DNA of 64,000 nt from JBBRHH01 sp963788015 (GCA_963788015.1 CAWBEY010000002.1:72043-136042), one strand, 5' to 3'. Positions 8,105 through 18,099 are shown, numbered from the stretch's first letter. Translations and numbers: made by a program. The notes: generated by a model from the sequence alone, not told the origin.

Positions 8105-9200
8105 TCACCACATCTCCATCTGCCCACCCCCCGCCCGCCGAAACCCCGCGGCCGACAACTCCTTCCTCTCCCCCGTCAACCCCGCCTGTCGGCAGGCCAT
8201 CTTAAAAATCGCCCCCATCTGCTCGGCAAAAATCCCCCCGCCGCGCACTGCGCGTCCCAAATTCCCCATCGTTTAACTTCCCATCGCGCATTGCACGAAT
8301 CCTGTTCAATATCTTCTCCTTTCGATCCGGGAAGTGCTGCGTTAGCCAATCGACGAACAAGTCCTTCAGCACAAACGGCAGCCGCAGCGGCACGTACCCG
8401 GCCGCGCTCGCCCCCGCCTCGACGGCCGCCGCCACGATGGCGGGCATCTCATGATCCGTCAGGCCGGGAATGACCGGCGCCACCAGCACCCCCACCGGCA
8501 CGCCCGCGGCCGACAATTCCCGAATCGCCGCCAGCCGATCCGCCGGCACACTCGTCCGAGGCTCCATCACCCGCGTCAAATCCGCATCCAGCGTCGTCAC
8601 TGAAATATGCACCATCGCCGCGTCATGCCGCGCCAACTCCCCCAGCAAATCCACATCCCGCGCCACCAGCCGGTTCTTCGTAATCATCGCCACCGGATTA
8701 CGAAACTCCACCAGCACCTCCAGACACCGCCGCGTCAGTTTCAGCTTCCGCTCCACCGGCTGATATGGATCCGTCACCCCGCTAAACCCCAGCGTCCGAG
8801 GCCGCCACTTCGCCGCCGACAACTCCTTGCGCAACAGGTCAGGCGCATCCTGCTTCACCAGAATCTTCGTCTCAAAGTCCAATCCAGCCGACATGTCCAG
8901 ATACTCATGCGTCGGCCGGGCGAAACAATAAACACACCCATGCTCACATCCCCGATACGGATTGATCGAAGCATCAAACCCCACATCCGGCGAATCATTG
9001 GTGGCAATGATCGTCCGCGTATTGTCAATCAAATACTGCGTCTTGGGCCGCGACCGATCAACAAACTCCTCCGCCTCCGGCAATTCCTCGAAATCCCCCT
9101 CAATCAAAAGCGGCTGAAACCGACTCGGCGGATTAAGCCCCGTCCCCCGCCCGTGGATCGTCACCCCATTCACCAGCGTTCTGTTCTCCGGAGCTTTCAC
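8105..9200 (-). CDS. PA0069 family radical SAM protein, one frame break
   Basis: A radical S-adenosylmethionine enzyme of unknown substrate. The cluster-binding motif is CEHGCVYCFARP near residue 88, preceded by DASINPYRGC. The family features ATNDSPDVGFDASINPYRG, GVTDPYQPVERKLKLTRRCL and VAPVIPGLTDHEMP are all present. In the plain frame the product ends early after GTRSARRGDFCRADGGDF. The true tail (RGGGIFAEQMGAIFKMACRQ, AGLTGERKELSAAGF) continues in the next frame from about 8250 to a TGA at 8105. One surplus base next to a C-run explains this. Corrected length is 364 residues, normal for the family. Confidence 0.85.
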
Positions 9201-9271
9201 CCCTCATCCTATTCACCCATTCCCACCGACGCCGCACATTCTCCGTTTTCGTTTTGCCGCGATCAAACGTA

Positions 9272-9481
9272 TCAGCATCCAGCCTCACCCCTGTCACACC
9301 GTTGAGAGTTATCTGCTTCCGATTGGTACCCCTCTGTCACCGCCCCTCCCCCCGCCCCCTGCTCCGAAACCACTTCTACCTCCACATCCTCCTCAATCTC
9401 AATCACCTCCTCCACCCGCCGCACCCCCTTCAACTCTGCCGCAATTCCCCTCCCATACATAATCATCGCATATTTCGACAT
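9272..9481 (-). CDS. Small acidic hypothetical protein
   Basis: A 69-residue open frame starting MSKYAMIMYGRGIAAELKGV followed by a highly acidic stretch (EEVIEIEEDVEVEVV). A strong AAGGAG ribosome-binding site lies seven bases before the ATG. That is the main reason for calling it, together with non-random acidic composition unlike a shadow frame. The C-terminal third (SEADNSQRCDRGEAGC) looks less protein-like and may be past a frame error. No family is recognised. The 281 bases from 9482 to 9762 hold no other gene I can support. Confidence 0.4.
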   Translation of the reverse strand: MSKYAMIMYGRGIAAELKGVRRVEEVIEIEEDVEVEVVSEQGAGGGAVTEGYQSEADNSQRCDRGEAGC

Positions 9482-9762
9482 CCCAGTTCTCCTTCACCCC
9501 CGCACGCTCCTCACATCTTACCCCCACGCCCCCACCTCCCCGAACCCCACGTCTCCCTTTCCTCCAATCCCCCATAAACCGCGCTGATGGCCGCTCCCCT
9601 GCTCGAAAGTCCCAAAAAATGGCCTGTTTCCGTCACCTCCCGCTTGCCAACGTCCCTTTCCGTTGTATCCTTCCCCTCGCCAACCCCCTTGCCACTCCAC
9701 GGTTTGGCCGTGACTGACGTGGCCGTTTGAGGGCTTTTTTTAATCTACCGGAGGCGAAAGAA

Positions 9763-11199
9763 ATGTTGTTCCCATCCTTCACTCGGCGGCAGAAAATCCG
9801 CACCCCACTGGCCACTCCCAAACTGTACCACCCCAGCCTGACTCACTGCATTGAGTCCCTCGAAAACCGCTGCCTCCTCAGTGCCCAGCTCACCGTCACC
9901 AACACCGCTGACGCCGGCCATCCCGATACCATCGACTTCGGCGACGTCCTAGTCAAACACAACAGCCCCGGCCAATCCTTCGTCCTCTCCAACCCCGGCG
10001 ACGCCACCCTCCACGTCACCAATTTCGCCTTCACGGATCCGGGCAATGACCTCTTCGTCATGGACGACACCGGCGCTGACATCCCCGCCGCCTTCAACAT
10101 CGACGCCGGCGCAACCTTCAAAATCGACGTCATCTACAACCCCGACAGCGTCGGCCGGCGCACGCAAGACTACACCTTCAACACCGACGGCTCCGATCCC
10201 GGCGATGCTGGCGTTACCCTCCACACCACCGGCAACGGCGTGCAAGCCCCCACGCCCGCCGCGCCAGGCCAATTTTCCGCCAACACGGTCGATGCCTCGC
10301 ATATTCAGTTGCAATGGCATGACACCGATTCAGGCGTCACGGGCTTCCACATCTACCAGTCCACCAACGCCAACAGCGGCTATCAGCTCATAAAGACCGT
10401 CGGCTCAGGAGCGCAGTCCTTCGCCGCCAGCGGCCTGCATCCCAGCACTCACTACTACTTCCGCATCTCCGCCTACAACGACGGCGGCGACTCGCCCACC
10501 GCCCAGGACGATGACGTGACAGCAAGCACCCCCTCCGTCGGTGGCCGCACCATCGCCGCCGCCAAAAACCTCGGCGCCGTTGTCGGCCGCAAACGCATCA
10601 ACAGCGCCGTCAACGATTCTCACAAGAGCGACTTCTTCAAGATCACGCTCTCCAAAAAAACCGTGCTCCACGCCAAAATCGACAACCTCTCAGCCGACGC
10701 CGATCTTGAACTCTACAACTCCGCCAAGCACAAGATCGGCTCGTCTGAAAACGACGGCCCCGATTCCATCACCAAAACTCTCCCCGCCGGCGTCTATTAC
10801 GTGCAGGTTGTCCAGGGCAACGCCGGCAACAACGCCGCCTACACCCTCACCCTCGCCCCCGACTTCGCCGGCAACAACATCCGCGGCTCGCTCAATCTCG
10901 GCACAATCACCAAACGCCGCGTCATCGCCGATTCGATCGCCCCCGACGATGCCAGCGACTATTACAAGATCGTTCTCGACAAGCGCCGCCTGCTTTCCCT
11001 CACCCTCAACGGCCTGTCCGATGACGCCGATCTCGAGCTGTACAACGCACGCGGCACAAAGATCAGCTCCTCCGAAAACAGCGACACCACCCCGGAAAAC
11101 ATCAAAAAAGCCCTGGCCGCCGGTATTTACTACGTCCAGGTGACCCAAGGCGGCTCCACCTCCGACACCGCCTACAAACTCTCCCTCACCGCCGTGTAA
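9763..11199 (+). CDS. LEPR-motif secreted protein with ASH-like, FnIII and two PPC domains
   Basis: A 478-residue exported protein. The start at 9763 follows GGAGG. After a basic N-terminus comes IESLENRCLLSA, a variant of the planctomycete LEPRxLLSA signal motif found on cell-surface and secreted proteins. Domains in order: an ASH/choice-of-anchor-D-like beta sandwich (IDFGDVLV...SFVLSNPGDATLHVTNF, residues about 50-150), a fibronectin type III domain (WHDTDSGVTGFHIYQSTNAN, about 165-250) and two bacterial pre-peptidase C-terminal domains (DFFKITLSKKTVLHAKIDNL and DYYKIVLDKRRLLSLTLNGL, each ending YYVQV). No enzyme domain is present, so a structural or adhesive role is likely. The frame is intact. 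Confidence 0.85.
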   Translation: MLFPSFTRRQKIRTPLATPKLYHPSLTHCIESLENRCLLSAQLTVTNTADAGHPDTIDFGDVLVKHNSPGQSFVLSNPGDATLHVTNFAFTDPGNDLFVMDDTGADIPAAFNIDAGATFKIDVIYNPDSVGRRTQDYTFNTDGSDPGDAGVTLHTTGNGVQAPTPAAPGQFSANTVDASHIQLQWHDTDSGVTGFHIYQSTNANSGYQLIKTVGSGAQSFAASGLHPSTHYYFRISAYNDGGDSPTAQDDDVTASTPSVGGRTIAAAKNLGAVVGRKRINSAVNDSHKSDFFKITLSKKTVLHAKIDNLSADADLELYNSAKHKIGSSENDGPDSITKTLPAGVYYVQVVQGNAGNNAAYTLTLAPDFAGNNIRGSLNLGTITKRRVIADSIAPDDASDYYKIVLDKRRLLSLTLNGLSDDADLELYNARGTKISSSENSDTTPENIKKALAAGIYYVQVTQGGSTSDTAYKLSLTAV

Positions 11200-11224
11200 C
11201 AAGAGAGTCAAACAACCCAAAGAA

Positions 11225-11257
11225 GAAGAGCGCCGAGAAAATTTCTCGGCGCTCTTC
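11225..11257. terminator. Bidirectional hairpin between convergent genes
   Basis: GAAGAGCGCCGAGAAA at 11225-11240 is exactly complementary to TTTCTCGGCGCTCTTC at 11242-11257. The stem of up to 16 pairs sits between the convergent LEPR gene (stop 11199) and the thioredoxin-fold gene (stop 11301). An A-rich flank on the left supplies a short U stretch for reverse-strand transcripts. The forward side lacks a long T run. Confidence 0.7.
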
Positions 11258-11270
11258 GCTTGCATCAGCT

Positions 11271-11307
11271 TCCTCATTCTCACTTCATCATTCTTACTTC
11301 TTACTTG
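11271..11307. repeat. Dispersed AAGTAAGAAT-type repeat, copy 1
   Basis: On the reverse strand this reads as a string of degenerate AAGTAAGAAG, GAATGATGAAGT and GAGAATGAGGAA units. Very similar strings occur at 18100-18131 and 58848-58880. This copy reaches into the last codons of the thioredoxin-fold gene. Confidence 0.5.
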
Positions 11308-12677
11308 GCATTCCGACACACCCCATCCCCATCCAGCGCAGTAAACACATTCGCCGGCGCCAGCCCCAGCCACGGGTCCCAGCTTGGCGTCAAAAACAGC
11401 TCCGCGTACACCCGCTCGTTGAGCGCCTCCACCGGCGTCTGCTTCATCTCCCCGGCCAGCCACTGATGAATCTTCAGATGAAACCGGTACTCATTGCGCA
11501 CGGTGTCCTGCGCCGCCGACTTCTGGAAATTCTTCACCGCCTTCACCAGCGGCGTCTCCACGTACATCTTGCTGATCGACGCCATCCCCGCCAATTCCGC
11601 CTCAGGATTCTTCGCCCGGATCAGCGCCGTCGTCGTCGCGTCCAGCCGCGCATCGGCCGCGTGCAAGGCGGCGATCTTTTCCCAAATCGCTTCATCGCTC
11701 ACCTTCTCCAGCACCTCCGCCCCAAGTGCCGCCGCCGCGAGAATCGGTCTCTCCACAACGCTCTTCCCAATCGCCGCCCGTGCCGCCCGCATGGCCGGCG
11801 GATTCGCACCGCCCTCGCGGATCGCACCAATTGCCCTCACGTCCCCGGCCGCGGCGGCCGTCGCAATCCCTCCCACCTTCTGAAAATCCTCGTTCCATTG
11901 CCGCTCCAGCCGCGCTGCCGATGTGTTGTGATACGCCGCCAGCATCTTCTCCAACTCCTCGCCCTCCATCCCTTTCGCCGACGCCACGGCCGCCTCTCCA
12001 TCCTTCACCCCTCTTAAAAACGCCGCCGGCCCATACAGCCCCGGCAGCGCATCAATCACCCGGCCGTCCGGCGACAACACATAGTGAATCGAATTTCCCG
12101 TGATCGTCCGGCGAATCGTCCGTCCGTCCCCCATGTCAATTGTCACCACCGGCACCGGCCGAACCGACTTCCAATGCAATATGAAATGCTCTCGCAGATA
12201 CGCCGAAATCTCCGCATTCGAATACAGCGTCGTCCTGAAAAATCGGCTATTGGCGCAGCTGTATTCGTCGCACAGCTTCCCCAGCATCCGCAGCGACAAA
12301 ATCGGCTTGCCGCTCTCTTTCGCGGCCGCCTGCGCCTTCTCCAGATCCGTATACCAGTACAACCCCGACGCCCACGCATCGCGCTGCTCCGCCACCTGAT
12401 CGATCGCCGACCGCACGCGCTCCCATGCTGCCTTGGCCTCGCCTTCGACGACAAGGTGCCCCTCCAGGTGCGCCTTGATCGCAGCCTCGTTGGCCGCCAT
12501 CAGCTCCGCCAGCCCTTCCGGGCCAGCTTCACGAAGCCGCCCGATCGCCTTCTGCGCTCGCTCGGTATTTTGCGAAGCCGCCAGCCTCGCTTCCAACTCT
12601 AACCCTCCCCCGCACGCTCGTGCATAACTGGCCATCAAACCGCACATCAATAACGCCGTCACAATCCGTAAACGCAT
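11301..12677 (-). CDS. Secreted thioredoxin-fold protein with long helical region
   Basis: A 458-residue protein with a signal peptide (MRLRIVTALLMCGLMASYAR, then ACGGG). Residues about 110-210 resemble a thioredoxin-like fold: YWYTDLEKAQAAAKESGKPI, LSLRMLGKLCDEYSCANSRF, then SAYLREHFILHWKSVRPVPV and YVLSPDGRVIDALPGLYGP. The usual CxxC is replaced by a C-x4-C pair, so redox activity is uncertain. The rest is alanine-rich and helical. The conserved WDPWLGLAPANVFTALDGDG at the C-terminus is typical of periplasmic proteins of planctomycetes and Acidobacteria. The frame is intact. Confidence 0.7.
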   Translation of the reverse strand: MRLRIVTALLMCGLMASYARACGGGLELEARLAASQNTERAQKAIGRLREAGPEGLAELMAANEAAIKAHLEGHLVVEGEAKAAWERVRSAIDQVAEQRDAWASGLYWYTDLEKAQAAAKESGKPILSLRMLGKLCDEYSCANSRFFRTTLYSNAEISAYLREHFILHWKSVRPVPVVTIDMGDGRTIRRTITGNSIHYVLSPDGRVIDALPGLYGPAAFLRGVKDGEAAVASAKGMEGEELEKMLAAYHNTSAARLERQWNEDFQKVGGIATAAAAGDVRAIGAIREGGANPPAMRAARAAIGKSVVERPILAAAALGAEVLEKVSDEAIWEKIAALHAADARLDATTTALIRAKNPEAELAGMASISKMYVETPLVKAVKNFQKSAAQDTVRNEYRFHLKIHQWLAGEMKQTPVEALNERVYAELFLTPSWDPWLGLAPANVFTALDGDGVCRNAK

Positions 12678-12843
12678 ACGACTCCTTTGTTAGAACGAAA
12701 GAAGTCTACCCCTCCCACGCCGCCGGCCGCGTAAAGCGGCTGTAACAACCAACTCGCGCCGCCCGATTCTCATTTTGATCGGATTTTTCCGGGTTACGTT
12801 CCGCACGTTCCAGTATTAACTTCGCGCCATCGAGTAAATCGCC

Positions 12844-13957
12844 ATGACACAAAAGCCCCTCAACAATCCCGATCAGCCACGTCGCGAATTTTTAAAAACC
12901 GCCGGCGCTTTAGGCGTCGGCCTCGCCTTAGGCGTACAGCCAGCATCCGCCCAGCCCGCGTCCCCCGCAACACATCCCACCACCTCCAGCGCCCCCCATC
13001 CCGCGCCGTCCTTTTGGCCGCGCTGCCGATGTCTCCATCTCCGCCCTGGGCGTGGGCGGCCATCACCTGGGCGACATCAAGCTCATCGAAGACGCCGTCA
13101 AGCTCGTTCACGAAGCGCTCGACGCCGGCATCAACTTCTTCGACAACTGCTGGGAATATCACAACGGCAAAAGCGAAAACTTCCTGGGCCGCGCTCTCAA
13201 AGGCCGACGCGACCAGGCATTCCTCATGACCAAAGTCTGCACCCATGGCCGCGGCGCCGATTTGGCCATGCGCATGCTGGAAGATTCCCTCCGCCGCCTC
13301 CAGACCGATCACCTGGATCTCTGGCAAATCCACGCCATCAGCTACGACAACGATCCGGAACTCGCCTACGCCAAAGGCGGCGTCCTTGAAGCTCTCGACC
13401 TCGCCAAAAAACAAGGCAAGACCCGCTTCGTCGGTTTCACCGGCCACAAAGATCCCGCCTTCCATCTCCACATGCTCAAGCTCGGCTACCCCTTCGACGC
13501 CGTGCAGATGCCCCTCAACCCCTTCGACGCCACCTTCTTCAGCTTCGAAAAATTAGTGCTGCCGGAGGTCAATCGCCTGGGCATGGCCGCCCTGGGCATG
13601 AAGAGCATGGGCGGCACCGCCTGGGCCATCAAGCAGGAGATCCTCAAGCCCGAGGAAGCCCTTCGCTACGCAATGAGCCTCCCCGTCACCACCACCATCG
13701 CCGGCATGGAAACCCTCGGCGTCCTTCACCAAAACCTCGCCGTCGCCCGCGGCTTTCAACCGTTCAGCCCGCAGGAGATGGAGGCCCTCCGCGGCCGCTG
13801 CGCCAACGCGGCCGCCGATGGGCGCTACGAGCCTTACAAAGTCTCACTCAAGTACGACAACCCCGACACCCGCACTCCCCACGGCTTTCCCATCGATCCG
13901 ACGCAGCGCGAAATCCAGGACACCTTCCATAACGATCTAAGCGCCTCACCCCAATAA
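12844..13957 (+). CDS. Tat-exported aldo/keto reductase 1, one frame break
   Basis: Aldo/keto reductases reduce carbonyls with NADPH. The N-terminus carries a twin-arginine signal (RREFLKTAGALGVGLALG). The frame changes at the six-C run at 12992-12997, where one surplus C explains the break. The remainder reads PFGRAADVSISALGVGGHHL onward. The catalytic tetrad is visible: Asp and Tyr in FFDNCWEY, Lys in MTKVCTHG and His in LWQIHAIS. Corrected length is 370 residues. It lies 25 bases before a paralogue, so the two form a tandem duplication and probable operon. The substrate is unknown. Confidence 0.85.
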
Positions 13958-13982
13958 CAAACCTTCACATCAGGCAACGATC

Positions 13983-15059
13983 ATGACCACGCAGCAGACC
14001 ATCGCCCAAAACCCCGACCGCCGGCACTTTCTCCAGCAGGCCGCCTTCGCCGCCGCCAGCGCCGTCATCACCCAATCCGCAACCGCCCAGCCGCCCGCCA
14101 CCCAGCCCACAAAGATCGAGCTTACCAACCTTGGCCCAGACAAGATCCCCCAAAAGCCCCTGGGCCGCACCGGCATCAACGTCTCCATCATCGGCCTGGG
14201 CGGCTATTCCCTGGGCGACGCCCCTTCTCTCCAGGAAGCCACCACCATCGTCCACGAAGCCGTCGACGCCGGCGTTAACTTCTTCGACAACGCCTGGGAA
14301 TACCACGACGGCAAAAGCGAAGACTGGATGGGCCAGTGCCTCCAGGGCCTGCGCGACAAGGTCATCCTCATGACCAAAGTCTGCACGCATGGCCGAGACA
14401 AAAAAGTCGCCATGAAGCAGCTTGAAGAATCCCTCAAGCGGCTTCGCACCGATCACCTCGATGTCTGGCAAATCCACGAGTGCGTCTACTGGAACGACCC
14501 CGAGTGGCACTTTTCCAAAGACGGCGTCGTCGAAGCGCTCACCGAAGCCAAAAAGCAGGGCAAAACCCGCTTCGTCGGCTTCACCGGCCACAAGCATCCC
14601 CAGATCCATCTCAAGATGCTGGCCCATGATTACCCTTTCGACACCGCCCAGATGCCGCTCAACGCATTCGACGCCACCTTCCGCAGCTTTGAAAAAGAAG
14701 TCCTCCCCGAGGTCAACCGCCGCGGCATGGCCGCCTTCGGCATGAAAAGCCTCTGCGGCGGCGGCGACGCCATCCTCAACATGCCCATCTCCGTCGAAGA
14801 AGCCCTGCGCTACGCCATGAGCCTCCCCGTCGCCACCACCATCAGCGGCATCGACTCCCTCAACGTCCTCCACCAAAACCTGGCCATCGCCCGCGGCTTC
14901 AAACCCTATACCCCCCAGGAAATGGACGCGATAAGAACAAAATGCGCCCCCACCGCCGCCGACGGCCACCTGGAACTCTACAAATCCACAAAAAAATTCG
15001 ACGGCAAAACCGGCCGGGAACAACACGGCTATCCCCCGCCAGACGAGATGCCGCTTTAA
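13983..15059 (+). CDS. Tat-exported aldo/keto reductase 2
   Basis: A 358-residue paralogue of the preceding gene with an intact frame. A twin-arginine segment (DRRHFLQQAAFAAASAV) is followed by KPLGRTGINVSIIGLGGYSL and the full tetrad: FFDNAWEY (Asp, Tyr), MTKVCTHG (Lys) and VWQIHECV (His). The C-terminal EEALRYAMSLPVATTISGID is the usual AKR substrate/cofactor-proximal helix. The two copies are very alike over the barrel but differ in N- and C-terminal tails. This fits an old tandem duplication of an oxidoreductase working outside the cytoplasm. Confidence 0.9.
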   Translation: MTTQQTIAQNPDRRHFLQQAAFAAASAVITQSATAQPPATQPTKIELTNLGPDKIPQKPLGRTGINVSIIGLGGYSLGDAPSLQEATTIVHEAVDAGVNFFDNAWEYHDGKSEDWMGQCLQGLRDKVILMTKVCTHGRDKKVAMKQLEESLKRLRTDHLDVWQIHECVYWNDPEWHFSKDGVVEALTEAKKQGKTRFVGFTGHKHPQIHLKMLAHDYPFDTAQMPLNAFDATFRSFEKEVLPEVNRRGMAAFGMKSLCGGGDAILNMPISVEEALRYAMSLPVATTISGIDSLNVLHQNLAIARGFKPYTPQEMDAIRTKCAPTAADGHLELYKSTKKFDGKTGREQHGYPPPDEMPL

Positions 15060-15369
15060 CCGCTGTACGACCGGCCCCACGGCGCTATTCGTACACGTCG
15101 CTTCGATTTGCAATTGTGATCACAAATACCTTCACTTTGCGATGATCAACGGTTTCGGCCGCCCGGACGCTGAAGCTCAAGAGGGCGAGGATGAGGGTGG
15201 TGAGTAGCACGGCGAGGCGAGGGGAGCTGGTGGCGCCTTTTGATGTGGGTCTTTATCGAATCAATGCCGAAGTGGTCGATTCAGCTATTAGGCAGCTCAT
15301 GTGTGCACGTTGCGGCAGGGCATTGAGCGACGGCGCGGACGTGCGAATGATCACGGCGATCGGCAGCGT
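15060..15369. other. Gene-free interval
   Basis: Between the second aldo/keto reductase and the convergent rimO. A short forward open frame at 15191-15442 has a CARCGRA segment but no ribosome-binding site and runs into rimO antisense, so I do not call it. No clear terminator hairpin was seen. Confidence 0.5.
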
Positions 15370-16851
15370 TCAGGAGGCCGCTACAACGCGCAGACTCTTC
15401 GTCTTCTTAAGAGGCACTTCCGCGACAAGATCATACGCCTGAAAGTCCGTGATCGTAACGTTCACCAATTGGCCCGGATGCAGGTTCTTGGCGTTCACGA
15501 AAACGACTGAGTCGATATCCGGGGCCTGCGACTGGCTCCGGGCGACGTACCCATCCTCTTCATCCCGGCCGGCGGGGCGATCGATGAGAACCGTCAGTGA
15601 TTGCCCAACCGCAGCGCGGGCTTTATCAAACGCCACTTCCTGCTGGACCAGCATCAGCTCCTCCACCCGTTCCTTCTTTACAGCGTCTGAAACTTGATCC
15701 GCCATCCGGCCCATCGGCGTCCCCGGCTCCTGGCTGTACGGGAAAACCCCCATCATCTCAAAGCCAAAATCACCAACAAATTTCACGAGCTCATCGTGCT
15801 GGGCCTGCGTTTCACCCGGAGCGCCGGCGATGAAGGTGGTGCGGATGGCGATGCCCGGAACCCATCTGCGCAGCTTGTCGAGCAGAACCTCGATCTCCCT
15901 GCGGGTAACCCGGCGGCGCATCTTCGTCAGGATTTCGTCGTTGATGTGCTGAAGGGGCATGTCAATGTACTTCACCACGCGCGCTGAGTCGGCGATGGTC
16001 TTGATCATCTCGTCAGTGAAGCAACTGGGATAAGCGTACATCAACCGCAGCCAGTGAACGTCCTTAAGCTCCCGATCCAGCGTCTTGAGCAGGCCCGCCA
16101 GGCCCGGCTTATAGTTAATGTCCGTGCCATACGACGTGGTGTCCTGACCAATCAGGTTGAGCTCCACAGCCCCATCGGCGGCCAGCTCTTTGGCTTCAAG
16201 AAGGATCTGCTCGATAGGCTTAGACCGCATCAGCCCGCGGATTGAAGGAATGGTGCAGAACGTGCACCCCTGGTTGCACCCTTCTGACATCCGCAAAAAC
16301 GCATAGTGTCGCGGCGTGAGGCGCAGGCGGGCACGGTCGTCCTCAAAGACGGGAAGCCGGTTGGTCTTCGTTTCCTTAAACGGCTCAGAACTCAGCGTTC
16401 CAGAATTCAGTTGTTGGGCAAGCTCGCGTGAAAGGTCGTGGTATTTCCCAAGAAAATGCCCGTGGGCTTGCCGTGGGTTTGAGTCGCCTCGCACCGCCTC
16501 AACGATGTGCTCACGGTCAAAAACCCCCACAAGCCGGTCAATGCCCGGAGCATCGTTCAGCAGCTTGGTCTTGTGGCGCTGAACCAGGCAACCGGCCACC
16601 ACGACTCTCTGGCACCGCCCATCCGCTTTCATCGCAATAGCCTGGTTGATCTCGCGAAGTGATTCGTCCTTGGACGCCTCAAGAAAGCCACAGGTATTAA
16701 TAATGATCGCGTCGGCCGTCGAGGCGTCGGCCGTGATCGACAGCCCATCCTGAGCCAGCAGGCCAAGCATCCGCTCCGAATCCACAAGATTCTTCGGGCA
16801 GCCAAGGCTGACAAAGGCAACAGTTTTGATGGGCTTGGCCCGTTTCGGCAT
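15370..16851 (-). CDS. rimO: Ribosomal protein uS12 methylthiotransferase
   Basis: RimO is a radical SAM enzyme with two iron-sulfur clusters that methylthiolates an aspartate of ribosomal protein S12. The 493-residue protein starts at 16851 (MPKRAKPIKTVAFVSLGCPK), with GGAG 12 bases upstream; a start 11 codons earlier is less likely. The N-terminal UPF0004 domain has Cys residues in SLGCPKNLVDSE, NTCGFLEASK and AGCLVQRH. The radical SAM motif is CNQGCTFCTIPSIRG. A TRAM-like RNA-binding domain ends the protein (GQSLTVLIDRPA...DIDSVVFV). The insert around residues 130-190 makes it longer than typical. The frame is intact. Confidence 0.92.
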   Translation of the reverse strand: MPKRAKPIKTVAFVSLGCPKNLVDSERMLGLLAQDGLSITADASTADAIIINTCGFLEASKDESLREINQAIAMKADGRCQRVVVAGCLVQRHKTKLLNDAPGIDRLVGVFDREHIVEAVRGDSNPRQAHGHFLGKYHDLSRELAQQLNSGTLSSEPFKETKTNRLPVFEDDRARLRLTPRHYAFLRMSEGCNQGCTFCTIPSIRGLMRSKPIEQILLEAKELAADGAVELNLIGQDTTSYGTDINYKPGLAGLLKTLDRELKDVHWLRLMYAYPSCFTDEMIKTIADSARVVKYIDMPLQHINDEILTKMRRRVTRREIEVLLDKLRRWVPGIAIRTTFIAGAPGETQAQHDELVKFVGDFGFEMMGVFPYSQEPGTPMGRMADQVSDAVKKERVEELMLVQQEVAFDKARAAVGQSLTVLIDRPAGRDEEDGYVARSQSQAPDIDSVVFVNAKNLHPGQLVNVTITDFQAYDLVAEVPLKKTKSLRVVAAS

Positions 16852-17045
16852 TTTACAAAAGCTCCGGATGAGATTAGCCCTCAAGAGGGCGTGATGGAAG
16901 AGGCGGCATTATAGCAGGGAAAGTCCGCAATATCTAACACGACAACGGCACCTCGGCGGCAACCGGCTGAAAAACCATCCCCACCGCGAATTGACATCCC
17001 CACCCTCGCCGCTACCATGCGGGACTTCATTTTTTCGGAGACGAC

Positions 17046-17357
17046 ATGTACGCGATCATTCAGGACAGTGGAACCCAGTTTCGAGTCACCAGCGGCGACA
17101 CCATCGACATCGACCGCCAACTTGGCCAGGACGACAAGTCCGTCACCTTCGACCGCGTGCTGCTCGTAGGTGGCGAGGGCGATCCCCGCGTGGGCGCGCC
17201 TCTGGTCGCCGGCGCCACCGTCACTGCTGAAGTCGTCTCGGCCATCAAGGGCCCAAAGGTCGACACCATCAAGCACATCAAGCGCAAAGGTTTCCACAAA
17301 AAGATCGGCCACCGCCAGAAATACACCCGCGTGCGCATCACCGCCATCAACGTCTGA
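17046..17357 (+). CDS. rplU: 50S ribosomal protein L21
   Basis: A 103-residue protein, MYAIIQDSGTQFRVTSGDTI, with the L21 signature KRKGFHKKIGHRQKYTRVRI at the C-terminus. It binds 23S rRNA in the large subunit. CGGAG precedes the ATG. L21 is usually followed by rpmA (L27), but here the next gene is rpsO after a 327-base gap, so the pair has been separated. Confidence 0.95.
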   Translation: MYAIIQDSGTQFRVTSGDTIDIDRQLGQDDKSVTFDRVLLVGGEGDPRVGAPLVAGATVTAEVVSAIKGPKVDTIKHIKRKGFHKKIGHRQKYTRVRITAINV

Positions 17358-17684
17358 TCGGGCATCAATAATCAAAACATCAGCAGCGCAGGAGCACACA
17401 ACAGTCCGCTCCTGCTTCGCTTCATCCCGCGCGTCAAGATGCCGCTTCTGCCGAGGGACTCTGATCACTAGTCACGTGGAGGAGGATTGTCGCGTTCCAC
17501 GCGGGAGGGCGGTGAAGATGCGCTCCCCCTGGTGGAATTCAATTGAATAAGGGGGTTAGCTTGATTCGTTGTAGGGTGTTCACTATGCTTTCGCGAACTT
17601 TTGGCATTCTATGTGGAATGCTGAGGTTGCCTTTTATGACCGGCGGCTGGTTTCGACTGGCGGTTTGGTGTCAAGGAGATTTGG
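17358..17684. other. rplU-rpsO intergenic region with weak hairpin
   Basis: GCAGGAGC at 17388-17395 pairs with GCTCCTGC at 17408-17415 after a 12-base loop, downstream of rplU. There is no T tract, so a terminator role is only possible. The rest contains no gene. The plus strand changes near here from C-rich to strongly G-rich. No DnaA-box cluster was seen. Confidence 0.4.
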
Positions 17685-17954
17685 ATGTCGATTACGGCTG
17701 AGAAGAAGACGCAGATTGTTGGGGAGTATCGGATACATGAGAAGGACACGGGTTCGCCCGAAGTGCAGATCGCGCTGTTGACCACGCGGATCAACCAGTT
17801 GCGAGAGCACTTTGAGATGCACAAAAAGGACCACGCGTCGCGACGGGGGTTGCTGAAGCTGGTGAGCCGCCGGAACCATTTGCTGAAGTATTTGACGCGG
17901 GAAGACCGCGAGCGGTATCAGCAGATCATTGGCCGGCTTGGCCTGCGTAAATAA
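17685..17954 (+). CDS. rpsO: 30S ribosomal protein S15
   Basis: An 89-residue protein, MSITAEKKTQIVGEYRIHEK, with the S15 core DTGSPEVQIALLTTRINQLR and HASRRGLLKLVSRRNHLLKY. It binds 16S rRNA in the central domain. AAGGAG lies upstream of the ATG. It is followed by a strong terminator and then pnp, the same order as in many bacteria. Confidence 0.96.
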   Translation: MSITAEKKTQIVGEYRIHEKDTGSPEVQIALLTTRINQLREHFEMHKKDHASRRGLLKLVSRRNHLLKYLTREDRERYQQIIGRLGLRK

Positions 17955-17964
17955 GTTGATTACC

Positions 17965-18004
17965 CCGCAGGGGTGCGCATCGGGCGCGCCCCTGCGGTTT
18001 TTTT
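17965..18004 (+). terminator. Rho-independent terminator after rpsO
   Basis: CCGCAGGGG at 17965-17973 pairs with CCCCTGCGG at 17989-17997, followed by seven T residues at 17998-18004. The hairpin and U-tract sit 11 bases after the rpsO stop. This suggests pnp has its own promoter in the 244-base gap that follows. Confidence 0.9.
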
Positions 18005-18099
18005 AGTCGTGCCCGGTTTTGCTGCGAGCCCGGCGATTGGCCTGGGTCGAGCTGGAAGCAAGGGGCCGGGGCGCACAGATGCACAGATCCGTGCAGGGA

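Noticed and set aside
13965..15113. 382-codon reverse open frame over the second aldo/keto reductase
   Set aside because: It mirrors the forward enzyme gene; GC-rich third positions keep the antisense frame open.
15191..15442. 83-codon forward frame with CARCGRA
   Set aside because: No ribosome-binding site, it overlaps the rimO 3' end in antisense, and it has no second cysteine pair.
17358..17684. oriC
   Set aside because: The compositional switch is suggestive, but no DnaA-box cluster, AT-rich unwinding stretch or dnaA/dnaN genes were seen.
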